Source of the DNA: Acephala macrosclerotiorum
Taxonomy: Eukaryota; Ascomycota; Leotiomycetes; Helotiales; Mollisiaceae
DNA: 64,000 nt
Assembly (NCBI GenBank): GCA_014904845.1
Contig: MU119219.1
Coordinates: 1 to 64,000 of the forward strand
Direction of reading: 5' to 3'
Shown one piece after another: positions 21,645 through 32,058 of the stretch. The notes under the pieces are model-generated. The model searched no databases. It saw only the letters and a program-made list of their open reading frames with translations, and had not been told where the DNA came from. The translations under genes were made by a program, and so were the position numbers. The first letter of the stretch is position 1; every line of letters starts with the position of its first letter.

Positions 21645-22280
21645 AATGAAGAGCTCTTTTGTTTTAGCAGCAGTTTTTCCATTTACCTGTGAAGGCGTCA
21701 GCTGAAATTCAGCCACAACACCTCCGACAACTACGCCATATCCTAAATTCCCCGAATATCTCAGTGCGGAAAACTGTGCACTTGCGACAACAAGATGTGA
21801 AGAGGGCGGAACCTTCAACTAGGCCTTTGACGGTGTCACAACCCGTTTCCAATGTACAGTACAAGCACCGCTTCCCGTACCAACATCAGTACGACGGCCA
21901 CTTCCTCAGGAGATGGAAACCAGAAGAGGCAGATGGGGTATTTCACCTTGACCAGCACCACCACAGCCTCAACATCTTCAACCTCGTCACAAGCCTCCTC
22001 CACGTCTACTTCGTCCAGCACCTCGCCCTCGCAAACCAGTTCACTGTCGCAGACCACTGTATTAAATTCGACGTCTTCATCTTCGGTATCTTCTTCGCAG
22101 ACGGATACGGCATCCCTAAGCGCTTCTTATGTGGATTATCTGGCGAACTTCGTAGCGTCGGTTGCAATCAACAATGTGCAAACTAGCCCGATCGATGTGG
22201 TCCTGCAGAGCAAGATTAGCATATGGACCGTTGGACCCTCATCGACGTCGCAGACTACGACAGCGACGAAAGGTTCGTGA
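21645..22280 (+). pseudogene. Degenerate Ser/Thr-rich secreted protein frame
   Basis: An ATG near 21645 starts a hydrophobic leader (MKSSFVLAAVFPFTCE). The same frame later reads FPEYLSAENCALATTRCEEG, then a TAG where Gln would fit, then AFDGVTTRFQCTVQAP. From 21852 a different frame is a long Ser/Thr-rich stretch (MYSTSTASRTNISTTATSS and runs of STSSTSS) typical of extracellular linkers in fungal wall or sensor proteins. The frame change and two internal stops argue for a decayed gene, but an unrecognised intron cannot be excluded. There is no clear domain. Confidence 0.4.
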
Positions 22281-22547
22281 AATTTGGAATAGCAACTGGG
22301 TAGTCCTACTTTCATTCATGCTGGTATCAAGGACTCGGACCAGAGCCATTTTCCTCGCGTCGCGAGGCGTTCATCGAGGAGGTCGAGGAGCAACATTTTG
22401 GGTCTATCTTTTGCCTTCAGCGGGTTGGCAGATCCATCTCAGCTTGTGGTAACAGCTAATAGACGGCCATGAAAGTGCCTGGAGTCGTGGGTGTTGCGGA
22501 CTGAAAGTTGTTTGGAGGATGATGAAAGACTGAGGTTGGAGATCACT

Positions 22548-22797
22548 CTCTCAGTCGGAAAAAAAAAAGTCGGATATTCGTCTAACAAGAACACTATAAG
22601 TCAGCCACTAAATGTATAATACTTTAACCGCAAATATTCCAAAGTCTAAGCAGATTCCAAGGACACTTTTTAAGAAGCCATTTTATTTGATTATAAAAAG
22701 AAAATAGTTTTTTTATTAGTTCGTTTTGGTTAAATCCTTAGAGTTGTTGGATTTGCGCACGGGTCAAATATCGGACGTTTTTTTCTCCGACTGAGAG
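22548..22797. mobile_element. 250-bp MITE-like element with 5-bp TSD
   Basis: The left terminus CTCTCAGTCGGA is the inverted complement of the right terminus (TCCGACTGAGAG). The inverted repeats extend about 30 bp with few mismatches, through an A-run and a CGATATT motif. The sequence TCACT directly flanks both ends (22543-22547 and 22798-22802), a perfect 5-bp target-site duplication. The interior is AT-rich and has no coding capacity. The termini resemble those of the larger element at 61225-62626 (CTCTC, CGGAGAAAAAA, CGT). The superfamily is not assigned. Confidence 0.85.
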
Positions 22798-22802
22798 TCA
22801 CT

Positions 22803-23220
22803 TAGGCTAGGCGGGAGCCAACTTTAGCGAGCAAGCCCCTGAAGCTTCAACCCCGCTATTACCCCGCGTCTGTATCAAACTTCTTAACAAGAAATATCGA
22901 CAGCAATTAGAATTAATATGTAGATTGGTTAATTCAAAATATAAGCATAAAGTCCTTTGTCTTATGAGTGCTTATGATTTTCCAGCTGCGTTTTCTCTCA
23001 ATTCCAAGTATCCCCAAAATGCAAGGGATTTGAACATCGGGCAAACGCGGAGCGGAATTCCACGTACGGTCATACTTTCCCCCACCTTGACCACAAGCCT
23101 CATGACTCAGCTTCCTCTTTATCCTCCTTTATACTTCTTTCAACTCTCTTCGCTTCATATCATTGTCAAATTTACCTTCGATCTCATACCCAACATCCTT
23201 TTAGTTCGTTCCTCTCCAAA
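22803..23220. other. Promoter/5' leader region
   Basis: This lies between the MITE and the ATG at 23221 and has a pyrimidine-rich leader (CTTTATCCTCC, then CTCTCTTCGC) just before the gene. No gene is seen. Confidence 0.45.
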
Positions 23221-24102
23221 ATGCCACTAGTCCGAACCTCCCTCCTCGCCGTCCCCACAACCGGCATCCTCATAGCAACATATCTCTACTCCCGACCCCT
23301 CCCTGTCCCAAAATCAAGAAAGATATCATCAACTAAAGAGCTCTCTCATTCTTTCCAAAAGATCTCAGGACGATCACTCGAGATCGTGAATCCTCTGAGC
23401 CATGTTATCACTTCGGATTCTCGCTCCATCACTCTCCTGAAATCGGATATTGAGAAATCTAGAAAGGAGAATGGGAAGAAGGTGGAGCTTGGTGACGAGG
23501 AGCTATTGGCGAGATTTGTAGAAGGTTTCTTTGGAGGATGGAGCTTCACTCCCGAGCGCAGCCTCCTTTCTCTCATTTCTAAACTCGGGCGGAAATTCAT
23601 CCCAGTGGGCTACACGGGTGAGTAACATCTTTTATAAGAGAGGATAGGACGTTGATGAGATTCAGGGATGGAAACGAATGGGAAGGAAGTGAATTGTTTG
23701 GAGGCGTTGAGTAAGATGAAGTTGCCGGACAAGGGGACGGTGCTTTTTGGTGGGAATTTCATGGTTCTCGACACCCATCTCGCTTCACCTCTATCTCAAA
23801 AGGACGACCTGAATGGTAGTTACGTTGATATAGGCTCTAACGATCCGGTTATAAGTTATGTTGATATAGGGTTTGGAGACAATAGGAGGAGTTTTGCTGG
23901 ATTGCATAGGTTTGAGGTGCAACATCATACGACGAAAGAGGAGGGAGAGGAAGAGGAAGAGAAAGTAACGATTTGGTTCAGTAGTATGAGTTGTAATCCG
24001 AGTGTGGATAGGCCGCCGTTTCCGAAGTGGGTATTCAAATTTCATTTGTGGTATAGTATGTGTTTGTTCAAAGATGGAATTGAGGGTATGATTTGGGGAT
24101 GA
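23221..24102 (+). CDS. Conserved fungal hypothetical protein
   Basis: There are two exons, 23221-23617 and 23666-24102, with a 48-nt intron (GTGAGT to TTCAG) and matching phase, giving 277 residues. The N-terminus has a short hydrophobic segment (TSLLAVPTTGILIATYLYS) that could be a signal anchor. Visible blocks are SRSITLLKSDI, DEELLARFVEGFFGGWSFTPE and LDTHLASPLSQ, then an acidic loop (EEGEEEEEK) and VTIWFSSMSCNP, with a hydrophobic C-terminus. The FFGGWSFTPER region recalls a widespread uncharacterised ascomycete family. I cannot name a function. The frame is intact. Confidence 0.72.
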
Positions 24103-24256
24103 GGATGAAAAGGGGGCTGAAGTGTGGGTGAGAGATAATGACGGGGTGTCGGAAGATTTTTTTGGATTATGATACTATGTGCAAGTACATCTCTTCTCAT
24201 CTTTATCCATCTGACTCGAGACTAAACATTCCGCCAATTTCAAACGACACAAGCGC

Positions 24257-24486
24257 TCAAAGCGACAGAGCGAACAACACCATCAAAACACCCATAACAA
24301 GCCCAGCACTCAAACCCATGCCAATCATTTCGCCAGAACTAGCATCAGTAGTCTGCACCGGCCTACCACTCTCCGTCCCACTCGGCTCATCACCCCTCGT
24401 CCCACTCCCACCTCCCCCCGGCTCCTCCCCATCCTCACCCTCCTCACCCTCCTCTTCCTGTCCCGTACTGCCCTGCACACCACGAC

Positions 24487-24526
<40 letters not shown>

Positions 24527-26921
24527 ATCGCATCCGCAGCCACCTGCCGCAACACCCTATAATCAACCACTATCTCCCTCGTATACCAAATCCTACAATC
24601 CGCCGGCTCATACACCATCTGCAACGGCACACCCTGCTGCTCCCTTCTAACCTGATCCCTAAAATTAACCACCACAGTCGAAAGATCAACATTAATCGAA
24701 GGCGGTAAGAATAATGGGAGAGGCGAGAGTTCGACTGAGGAGTTGAGCAAGAGGGTGTAAGTGGCGAGCGATGAGATAGAGGCTGCATCGTAGCGGAGAG
24801 AGCCTTTTGTGCCGGCTATGGCTTGCATGGGTCCTTTTTGGGGGAGGCAACCTACTACGACGGTTCGGACGTTGGCTTGAGTCTTCATTTGCTCTACAAA
24901 AATTACACAGGTGGATGCGCATGAGCCGCCAGTCAGCTGTCTTATAATTAGCATGAAATAGTAGAAGTGTGGATTTGAAGTTTAGAGAAGGATATCCTCG
25001 GGGGCAAAGTCGCGAGGTGCAACGTCGGATTCGTTGGCGTAGCCGAAGACGATAATGCCATTTCCTGATTGTAGAAGGGTAATTTCTGCGTCGCTGAAGT
25101 TGTAGTGTTCCTGATACTGTTAGTTTCAGGTTCAAAAGTATGAAAGAGTGTACTTACAGTGCTGGTGAAGAAGCCACCCCCTTCTTCATAAGGACCATAA
25201 TAATCTGCCCAACTCGCGACATCCTGCCCATCCATATCCACAGATGTCTGATAGTATATCGATACTCCTTCCAGCTGCTCCGCATCTCCATACTGAAGAG
25301 TATTTCCTATGATATCTAACGATGAATGGGCTCGCATCCGACTGCTAACGTAAAATTCAATGGTAAGAAAGAGTTGTTTGAAAAGATCAACACGCAAAAT
25401 GACGGTCCCTCCACCATTGCCTTGCAAATCTATGACTAGCTTCCTCATCCCAGCCTCTCGCGACAGTTCCAAGAACTCGGTGACAGCGTCCTGACATGTC
25501 TGTGAGAGTGGTCCCTGCATAAGGAAGCTCGTAATGTTGAGTACAGCAGTCGAGGTCTCGCTCAGAAAATATCCTGAAACGAATCCACCACAGCCAAGTC
25601 CCTGTTGCATCACCACAGACTTGGATACGGAAATCCAAGTTCTGGCAACGTGCCCGTAATGTTCGTCAGACTAAGAGTTGGTCCTCCAGAGCTTGAAGAT
25701 GCGGTCATATCTTGAGGTGCAATCGCCAAATCGTAGAAATCATCAGTAGTCTCAACACTAGTAAGATTATATCGAGCGATTGTTGACCAAGCTCCAGAAG
25801 CCGAGCGAGCGTTACCGAATGTCAAGTCCATGAAACCGCTGCCGGGGTAGTTGGCACTGAGTCGAATGGGTGAGCTGGGAGCTCCTCCGTTGGTACGAGC
25901 TGCGTTAGAGAAGACACTGTTCCAATCTGCGTTTGGCTCAATAAGTCCTAGGATACAGGGCTTTGCGTAATTCGTAAAGCATTCCTCTGCTAATCGGCCC
26001 TTGACTTTGGTGGCTGGTGATGGTTCTCAGCCCCCGCTTTCTAATGCTGACAGCAGGATATCCTCTGAAGTGGGGTTAGCAAAATCATCTGAGGCCAACA
26101 ATATACTTACCATAAACGAGTATCTTAGGCAATGCAGTCTCATTCGAAGACAACGCAACGAATTCTTAAGGTCCAGCGAACTCAAACGCTGTAGAAGCAG
26201 GTGTCGACAATGACCCTCGCGCGCCGCGTGCAAGAAATCCCGAAGAGCTGCCTCGAACTCATATTGACTGTCGAATTCCCCGTTGCCTACTCGAGAAGAG
26301 AGGTCATCGAATCCTCCATCAAATCGACTGCTGGTTGTTGATGGGAGGGGCCTTGAGAAGAACAAGGGTGCTTTGAAATTCCAAGTATGGCTTGTACCAG
26401 TTGATGGATTCGATGGCTGCACTTTCGTTGATGGTCACGGAAGCCAAGTACGCGTATGCTAGATTTGGAGAGAACCGGAGGACATCAACAAGGGCCGGAA
26501 ATATGTTAGCCGATTGGACTTGAAAGATTTGCACGAATGACAACGTACTGGCGCTAGAATTTGTGGCAAAGATTTCTTCCTGCAGTCGACTAATTGCTGC
26601 GCAGGCGTTCGGGGTCTCGGCAGGACCGGCTGTTGATGTCGACGTGCTAGTCACATCTGTTTCTGTCTAGATCGAGAATGAGGCTGAAGCACGAGCTGTT
26701 GTTGTTTGTCCAGGTGGAGCTGCAATCCCGGTTCGTCCAGTTACGGGGCGTTTCGTGGCCTGAGAAGGTGCCTGGACGAAGAGCTGTCGCAGTCCGTGTC
26801 TAGATTGTAAAATCCTAAACAGTAGCACTTGCAATGCCGCCCAGCGCCAGGAGAGGTTTCCTGGTATACATGTCGAGAACAAGGCAAGGGAGATAAATAG
26901 CACATGTCCACCCGGACACAT
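24257..26921 (-). pseudogene. S41 family peptidase gene, multiply broken, with GPI-like C-terminus
   Basis: The order matches fungal secreted S41 (CPAF-like) proteases. The ATG at 26921 starts a hydrophobic leader. Then come a Ser/Thr-rich segment, ACAAISRLQEEIFATN, DDLSSRVGNGEFDSQYEFE, ALSSNETALPKILVYEDI and DLTFGNARSASGAW. The protease core has RKLVIDLQGNGGGTVILRVD and LTGGSCASTCVIFVEQMK, which contains the expected catalytic Ser. The end is an acidic Gly-rich linker and a hydrophobic tail (GMGLSAGLVMGVLMVLFALS) like a GPI signal. Introns with correct phase remain, for example the GTAAGT intron between FTST and YQEHYNFSDAEI. Breaks include TAG at 26667-26669 (CAG to TAG would explain it), frame changes near 26350, 26210 and 25620, and loss of a splice donor before LTGGSCAST. 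A 37-nt C tract at 24488-24524 lies in the polyglycine linker. It is decayed but nearly full length. Confidence 0.82.
24488..24524. repeat. Poly-C tract of 37 nt
   Basis: There is an uninterrupted run of 37 C on the plus strand (poly-G, hence polyglycine, in the coding strand of the S41 pseudogene). Its length modulo three decides whether the protease core joins the GPI-like tail in frame. Run lengths of this kind are hard to sequence accurately. Confidence 0.9.
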
Positions 26922-27344
26922 TGGCAGGAAGTTGCTAACTTATACAAAATTCATTCTTGTATTTGATGTAAAAGCTCCTGTATAGTATCTTGGAATTGAG
27001 CCTTGTCCATACGAATTCTTGAGATCGCGTACTTGGCCAAACCAGCAGTTGACTTCTTCAAGACTCCATATTCTTGGTCGACGTCAGGTGATGGGGCGAA
27101 ATGGGATATCAATGTTGGTTCTTCCATAGACGGCCTCGCTTGGCAGAACCTTAGCTCCTATCAAGAACATTTTCGCAGAAGGTGCCTGGCGATAGTTCGC
27201 AATTCCTGGACATGTGTGAAGTGAAAATGAGATTCTGAGCCTCAACTGATCGTCCCGCGAACCCACTTCCTAGATATAGAATGTTGATTTCCGTGTGGCT
27301 CGCACCGCGATCTGGGACCCCACTATTCATATTCAGGCACATCT
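26922..27344. other. Intergenic, no supported gene
   Basis: This lies between the S41 pseudogene start and the 3' end of the Zn2Cys6 gene. Nothing is recognised. Confidence 0.5.
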
Positions 27345-29054
27345 TTAGGTATAGTAACCTATCAGAGCAATGTTCCCAGCTTGTCTGATTCCCATTTTCT
27401 CTGCGATGTAGTGAAGTTGCTTGATGACGAAGTCTTTTCGCGTGGGACCCAAAGCTGGAACTCCCATGAGCACGCGCAGAACCCAGAGGGAAGTGAAGCC
27501 TCCCCACGCCTTCACGCGTTCGGCGTTCTTGGGCGCCCAGCTCTTGCCTTGGATATCCCCCAGAATGTAGGGAATGCTGGAGCAGATCTCACCAACCATC
27601 TTGCCGATAGCCAAATGTATGGTTTGCAGGATCACCGTGCTGTTGGGAAACTTTTCTACCAATTCGGGGTGCCGAGCGGCCTTCTCGATGCAAGCTAATT
27701 CGGTCTGCAAGAGAACAATCCGAGCAGCTCGATAGGTGTTCCAGAGTCCGGGTGCCCAAACGTTGGGATAGACGTGGATTTGGGGAGGCAACGTCGCTGC
27801 ACGTTCATCTTTCGTTGCAGCAAAAAGCGATCGATCCAATATTTCGTAAATGAAAGGGTGGCTATTCGCGGCTACCCAGCTTCTGTAGGCTCGGTCTTCG
27901 ACCTGACACATGGAGATGGCCTGAAGCAAGCGCTGCGCAGAGTCTTGACCTGCATGAAGGCTGCTGAGTGCTGTGTCTGCTCTAGGTAAAATCCTTGCGA
28001 TTCGGTTGTACGCCAATCCGATCTGCTCGAAGGGCGTACACGTAGCAGCGTCCACAGAACGCTCCCAAAGTATGCTCTCAGGGCCAGGAGGTAGTCTCCG
28101 ATCAAGATTGTAACAAGCCTATTGCCCCATGAGCATTTACACGAGGATAACTATTTCAATATAACTTACCACCACCCCATGAGCCACTTGTGCAGTGGCT
28201 CCGCTTATTGGAGATTTGAATTGGTCTGTGCCACCTCTCATCCGCAAGATCATACCAAGTGCATCCGCATGGGATCCCCAAAGAACTTTAGGCGGTATGT
28301 CTTCGCAAACCATCTGTTTGCTATTAGAGAGTTTCTCTGTACCAACGTGAGGAAACTTACATCGTACATATTGAGGGTCAAAATGCTGGCCAAGGTCGCG
28401 TGACTTGTTGATCGAGATGGATCTTGCAATGCTTTCTGTACCGAAAGGAGTGCTTTGCCATAGGATTTCTTTGCTGCAACACCTAGATTCGCGGATCGGA
28501 CTTGGTTGCTGAAGCTAGCAAGTGAGATAGCAGAGACTGCATCCCTGAAGACTTCGCCTGAGCTCGTCCCATAAAGCTTGGGGAAATTGTCGAGAAACCC
28601 GAAACCTGCATCATCGGTCTGCAGTACATAATCTTGAAAGAAGAGGCACAGTGCTGGGTCTTCCCAGTGAGTCCTCAGTGAACGTAACAAAGGAGGGCCT
28701 TTGGATGCTTGCTGAGAATAGGGATTTGACATGACGACCTGGTCATTGCCCGGTGAGCCAGCCGTGCCTCGCCGCACACTAGGATCCCTTTTCTCCTTCT
28801 TGGGCTCGACAGATGCAACCCTATATCGACTTGCGATTTTGCTGTTCATGCTCTTGAAGTCGATTGGTCTATCAGGCCGATATTCACAAGAGGCGCCTGC
28901 AGTCCGGCAGCGTGCGCATATTGGCCGCTGTTCATCGCACTGCTCATGTTATCAGCACGTGTTTCCAAGCGGGTTTCGGTCACGAACTTACTTTGGACTT
29001 CAAGGACCTGCACCGGGCGCACCCTTTGCTCTTCCTGTTTCCAGGACCAGCCAT
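27345..29054 (-). CDS. Zn(II)2Cys6 fungal transcription regulator
   Basis: There are four exons: 29054-28992, 28939-28361, 28313-28170 and 28118-27345. All introns are GT-AG of 47-52 nt in phase 0, giving 519 residues. The N-terminus carries the binuclear zinc cluster C12-x2-C15-x6-C22-x6-C29-x2-C32-x6-C39 (GCARCRSLKSK, then the rest after intron 1), which binds DNA at CGG-type half sites. The rest is a helical fungal-specific regulatory region (ALCLFFQDYVLQ, KALLSVQKALQDPS, ADALGMILRMRGG), ending QLHYIAEKMGIRQAGNIALI as is usual for this subfamily. It is divergent from the OST-alpha-like gene, and its targets are unknown. It resembles the regulator at 63048 in layout (cluster at the very N-terminus split by an intron after the third spacer, FFFQNYIL/LFFQDYVL motif). 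Confidence 0.92.
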
Positions 29055-29991
29055 AGTGATGGAATCAGAACTGCTTGATGCGGCACTGACAGCGTGAACG
29101 AAATCTTGAACTGCCAGACCCAGGCCTGCTGTGGTATCGATAGACGATCATTTCCATGTACGTAAGCAGAGACAGTTCATCACCCAATCCGAGATCATCC
29201 GGAGTGGAGCCGGAGAAGGACAAACATCATGAGGAGCCGAGGAGACAAGCTTTCGCTTCACTGCCTCATAATCGAGTGAGGCAGGGCATACCGACGACAT
29301 TGATATCTCATTGGAAAAGAGAGTCGGAGCGAAGTGAAGTTTGGATTCCTCAGCCAAGACGGCAGGTATAGCCGATTGCTAAATACGCCCCCTCTATCAC
29401 CAGACACGCACCTCCTTGGCTGCCAAGAGAAAACGGACTGCCAACCGAGTTGCTATTCGCGCCCCGCCATCTGACAGCAATCTTGACTAAGTACGCACCT
29501 CATTCATCTCGCACTCGATGCCAGAAAAGGCCTAGCTCTCTGGAAGCTCCCGACCAACCACACCTCACTTCCCCCGTTTGATAAGCCAAGCCACAACATC
29601 AGAATTTCGCACGAGAACTCAGCCTTCTCTCTTCAACCACACACAAGTGCATCTCTATCTCGCCCTGGATGCTTCAATGAGTATGGCGTCGACTGTCAGT
29701 CGGGGGCTCAGCCTTATGAATTGCGGCTATCCCTTGATACCGGCGTTCAATAGCCAGTGCTGCCCACATCGCATTGTCCGAGTACCTGGCAAAGCTAGAG
29801 ACAATCCAATGGCATCCTGGTGAACTTGATCAATGATGATCCTCTGACACGGTAAGAATTTGTGGTCAAGAATGTATATAATAATGCTCGTCGATGTTCT
29901 TTCAATTCATCATTCCAACGGTCTCATCTTTTTCGGTATCAGTCTTCCACCTGCCTTCACAGTCTACTCTGTCTTTTTCCAAGTCTTCGAT
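29055..29991. other. Divergent promoter region
   Basis: About 0.94 kb separates the minus-strand Zn2Cys6 regulator from the plus-strand OST-alpha-like gene. Such an arrangement could allow joint regulation, but I see no specific operator. Short frames here are not supported. Confidence 0.45.
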
Positions 29992-31375
29992 ATGGGTCTA
30001 TTCAATCGTAATAACGATGATTCGAGCTCGAGTAGCTCGAAGAACTACACTTGTCCAACCCCAAGTGTTACAGATCCAGGTACGTCAATACGTGACTACG
30101 TGGTCGCGAACAGAGCTGACCTCAACAGACCAATCTCCTATCGTGGGCACATTAAGTACCCACCAGCTCATGACAATCATCTCAGGAGCATGCACGGTAT
30201 TCGCCTGCACAATATCTTTCTATCTGATCTTCCGCCATGCCACACATTACTCTCTCCCAAAGAACAACGACAGTAAATTTTTCATTCCCCTTCTTCGCCC
30301 TCATACCAACTCATCTCCAGTGTCATCCGAATAATCTTCATGATCCCCGTCTTCGCCATTACATCGTTCACCTCCGTCCTCTGGTACAACGGCACCGAAT
30401 ATCTCAAACCCATCGAAGACCTCTACGAAGCCTTCGCACTCGCCTCCTTCTTCCTTCTCCTCTGTGCCTTTGTACAAGAGGACAATGACGAACGCCAAAA
30501 AAATTTCGCCACAACAGGAACAATACAAAAATACACCGCAGCGGCGATCGGATCGTTCCAATTCCCAGTCGTCATGGCCGTCGTTCTCGTTGTCACAGAG
30601 ATTACTCAGGCAACGGGCTCTTATTGCCAGACTTCGAATAATATCCATTTCGCGCATATTTGGTTGACGATCATTACTTTGGCTACCACGATCATTGCTA
30701 TCTTCACTATTCTTCGGTTCTACAAAGCCTTGAAATCTACTATCAACCACCGAAAACCGTTGTCAAAACTAATTGGGTTCAAAGCCATCGTTTTCCTCAA
30801 CTTCATCCAAAATGTACGTCTTTCTCTCCTCCTTGGCCTCGCTAGGATAAAGGCTAATACTCGCTTTCTAGACAATTTTCACATTTCTCACATCTGGAAA
30901 CGACCTTCATCCTACCTCGCATATAACATTCAAAGATCTTTCTATCGGCCTTCCTAATTTGATCATCTCCTGTGAGATGGTCATCTTCTCCCTCGCCTTC
31001 CTCTATATCTATCGTACACAAGAATATATCTTCAAGCCCACAACTTCGACCGCCGTTCCTCTCGGTCACGGCGGCTACCAAGGCGGATTTATGGGATTCA
31101 GAGCTTACCGAGAGGCCCTCAATATCCTCGACATTCTGCAAGGAATAATCTCGGTCCCAGGGCTGTTGCTCAACAAACGTGGTGGTTCCAGACAAGGTGA
31201 AAGGAATGGAGGTCAAGCAGGGAAGGTGTGGGTTACGGGTCCGCAGGTGAGTAATGTTCGAGGTGAGCTTTTTGTTACTTCCTCCCTCCACCACCTGCAA
31301 AGATACAAGCTAATGGTTGTTGTTCAGTATCAGAATATAGAGATGCATCCCGGTAGCACAGATTGTGCGCCATAA
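29992..31375 (+). pseudogene. OST-alpha/TMEM184-like (DUF300) membrane protein with a frameshift
   Basis: There are five exons: 29992-30079, 30129-30272, 30321-30813, 30872-31246 and 31328-31375. All splice sites are GT-AG. Exon 1-2 gives an extracellular Asn/Ser-rich start and the first TM (MTIISGACTVFACTISFYLI, then FRHATHYS). Exon 3 has family blocks RIIFMIPVFAITSF, DLYEAFALASFFLLLC, GTIQKYTAA, GSYCQTSNNIHFAHIW and LIGFKAIVFLNFIQN. Exon 4 has FTFLTSGNDLHPT and MVIFSLAFLYIYR. Seven TM segments are expected. The exons sum to 1,148 nt, not a multiple of three. Removing one TC from the CTCTCT run near 30250-30256 restores both the family motif before the intron (SPKEQR) and the phase. So either a 2-nt expansion has broken the gene or the sequence has an error there. 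Confidence 0.78.
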
Positions 31376-32058
31376 GCACAGTTCCATGAGGAGAATCAGG
31401 GACATGGGTATGGAGAGTCGGAGTATGCGGGGGGTCAGGCGTAACAGCCAAGTTGACCTCTGGTGCAGGGGCAGGAATATGGCTATTCTGGGAGAGGTAG
31501 GTATGGCCATTAAGCGTGTATACGGATAGAGCAGTGCTAAGTATGTTTCATAGCATCGGTGTTTGGAGTTTGTTTTTATCATTACAATCTTGCTCAATAT
31601 TGGTATTCCTTGGATAAAAGGAGGTTTCTTGTTAGTGCTTGATTGTTCTCTTGTTTGACCTTGCCTAAGAGTTGGTATTTCGCAAGTTGAGGATCGCATA
31701 AGACGCTTTTTTGGAAGTCTCGATGTCCGGTTACAATGAACATTTTCAAAGCTAAAGAGGACCCCACCCGCGCCTCCGGTAGCTGAAGGCTCAAATTTTT
31801 CTGTAATTTTTCGCCGCGAAAGGTTGCAAGCTTGATGTATGAAATGAGCCAGCTCGTTTTCCGATGACAACTTCAGCTTCAGGAACTTGTGATGAGTGAA
31901 TGGAACATTAGACGATGGCGAACTCCAAAAATTGAAAGCACGCCAAGCCGCGTAAATCGAGCGCGTTCAACTTTTCAACTTTGCGACTCCGTCCTCCTGT
32001 CTTCAACACGTTCGCCAGAAATCCTTCAACTTCGTCGCACAACAATTGACAGCTTCTC
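31376..32058. other. Intergenic, no supported gene
   Basis: A minus-strand frame covers 31310-31870 but overlaps the 3' exon of the preceding gene and shows no domain. The right part is the promoter of the 2EXR gene. Confidence 0.45.

Noticed and set aside
22162..22452. Plus-strand 96-codon frame with a hydrophobic stretch after the Ser/Thr-rich region
   Set aside because: It could be a transmembrane segment of the decayed protein, but the frame does not connect and no splice sites support it.
31310..31870. Minus-strand 186-codon frame
   Set aside because: It overlaps the 3' exon of the OST-alpha-like gene antisense and has no domain or coding character.
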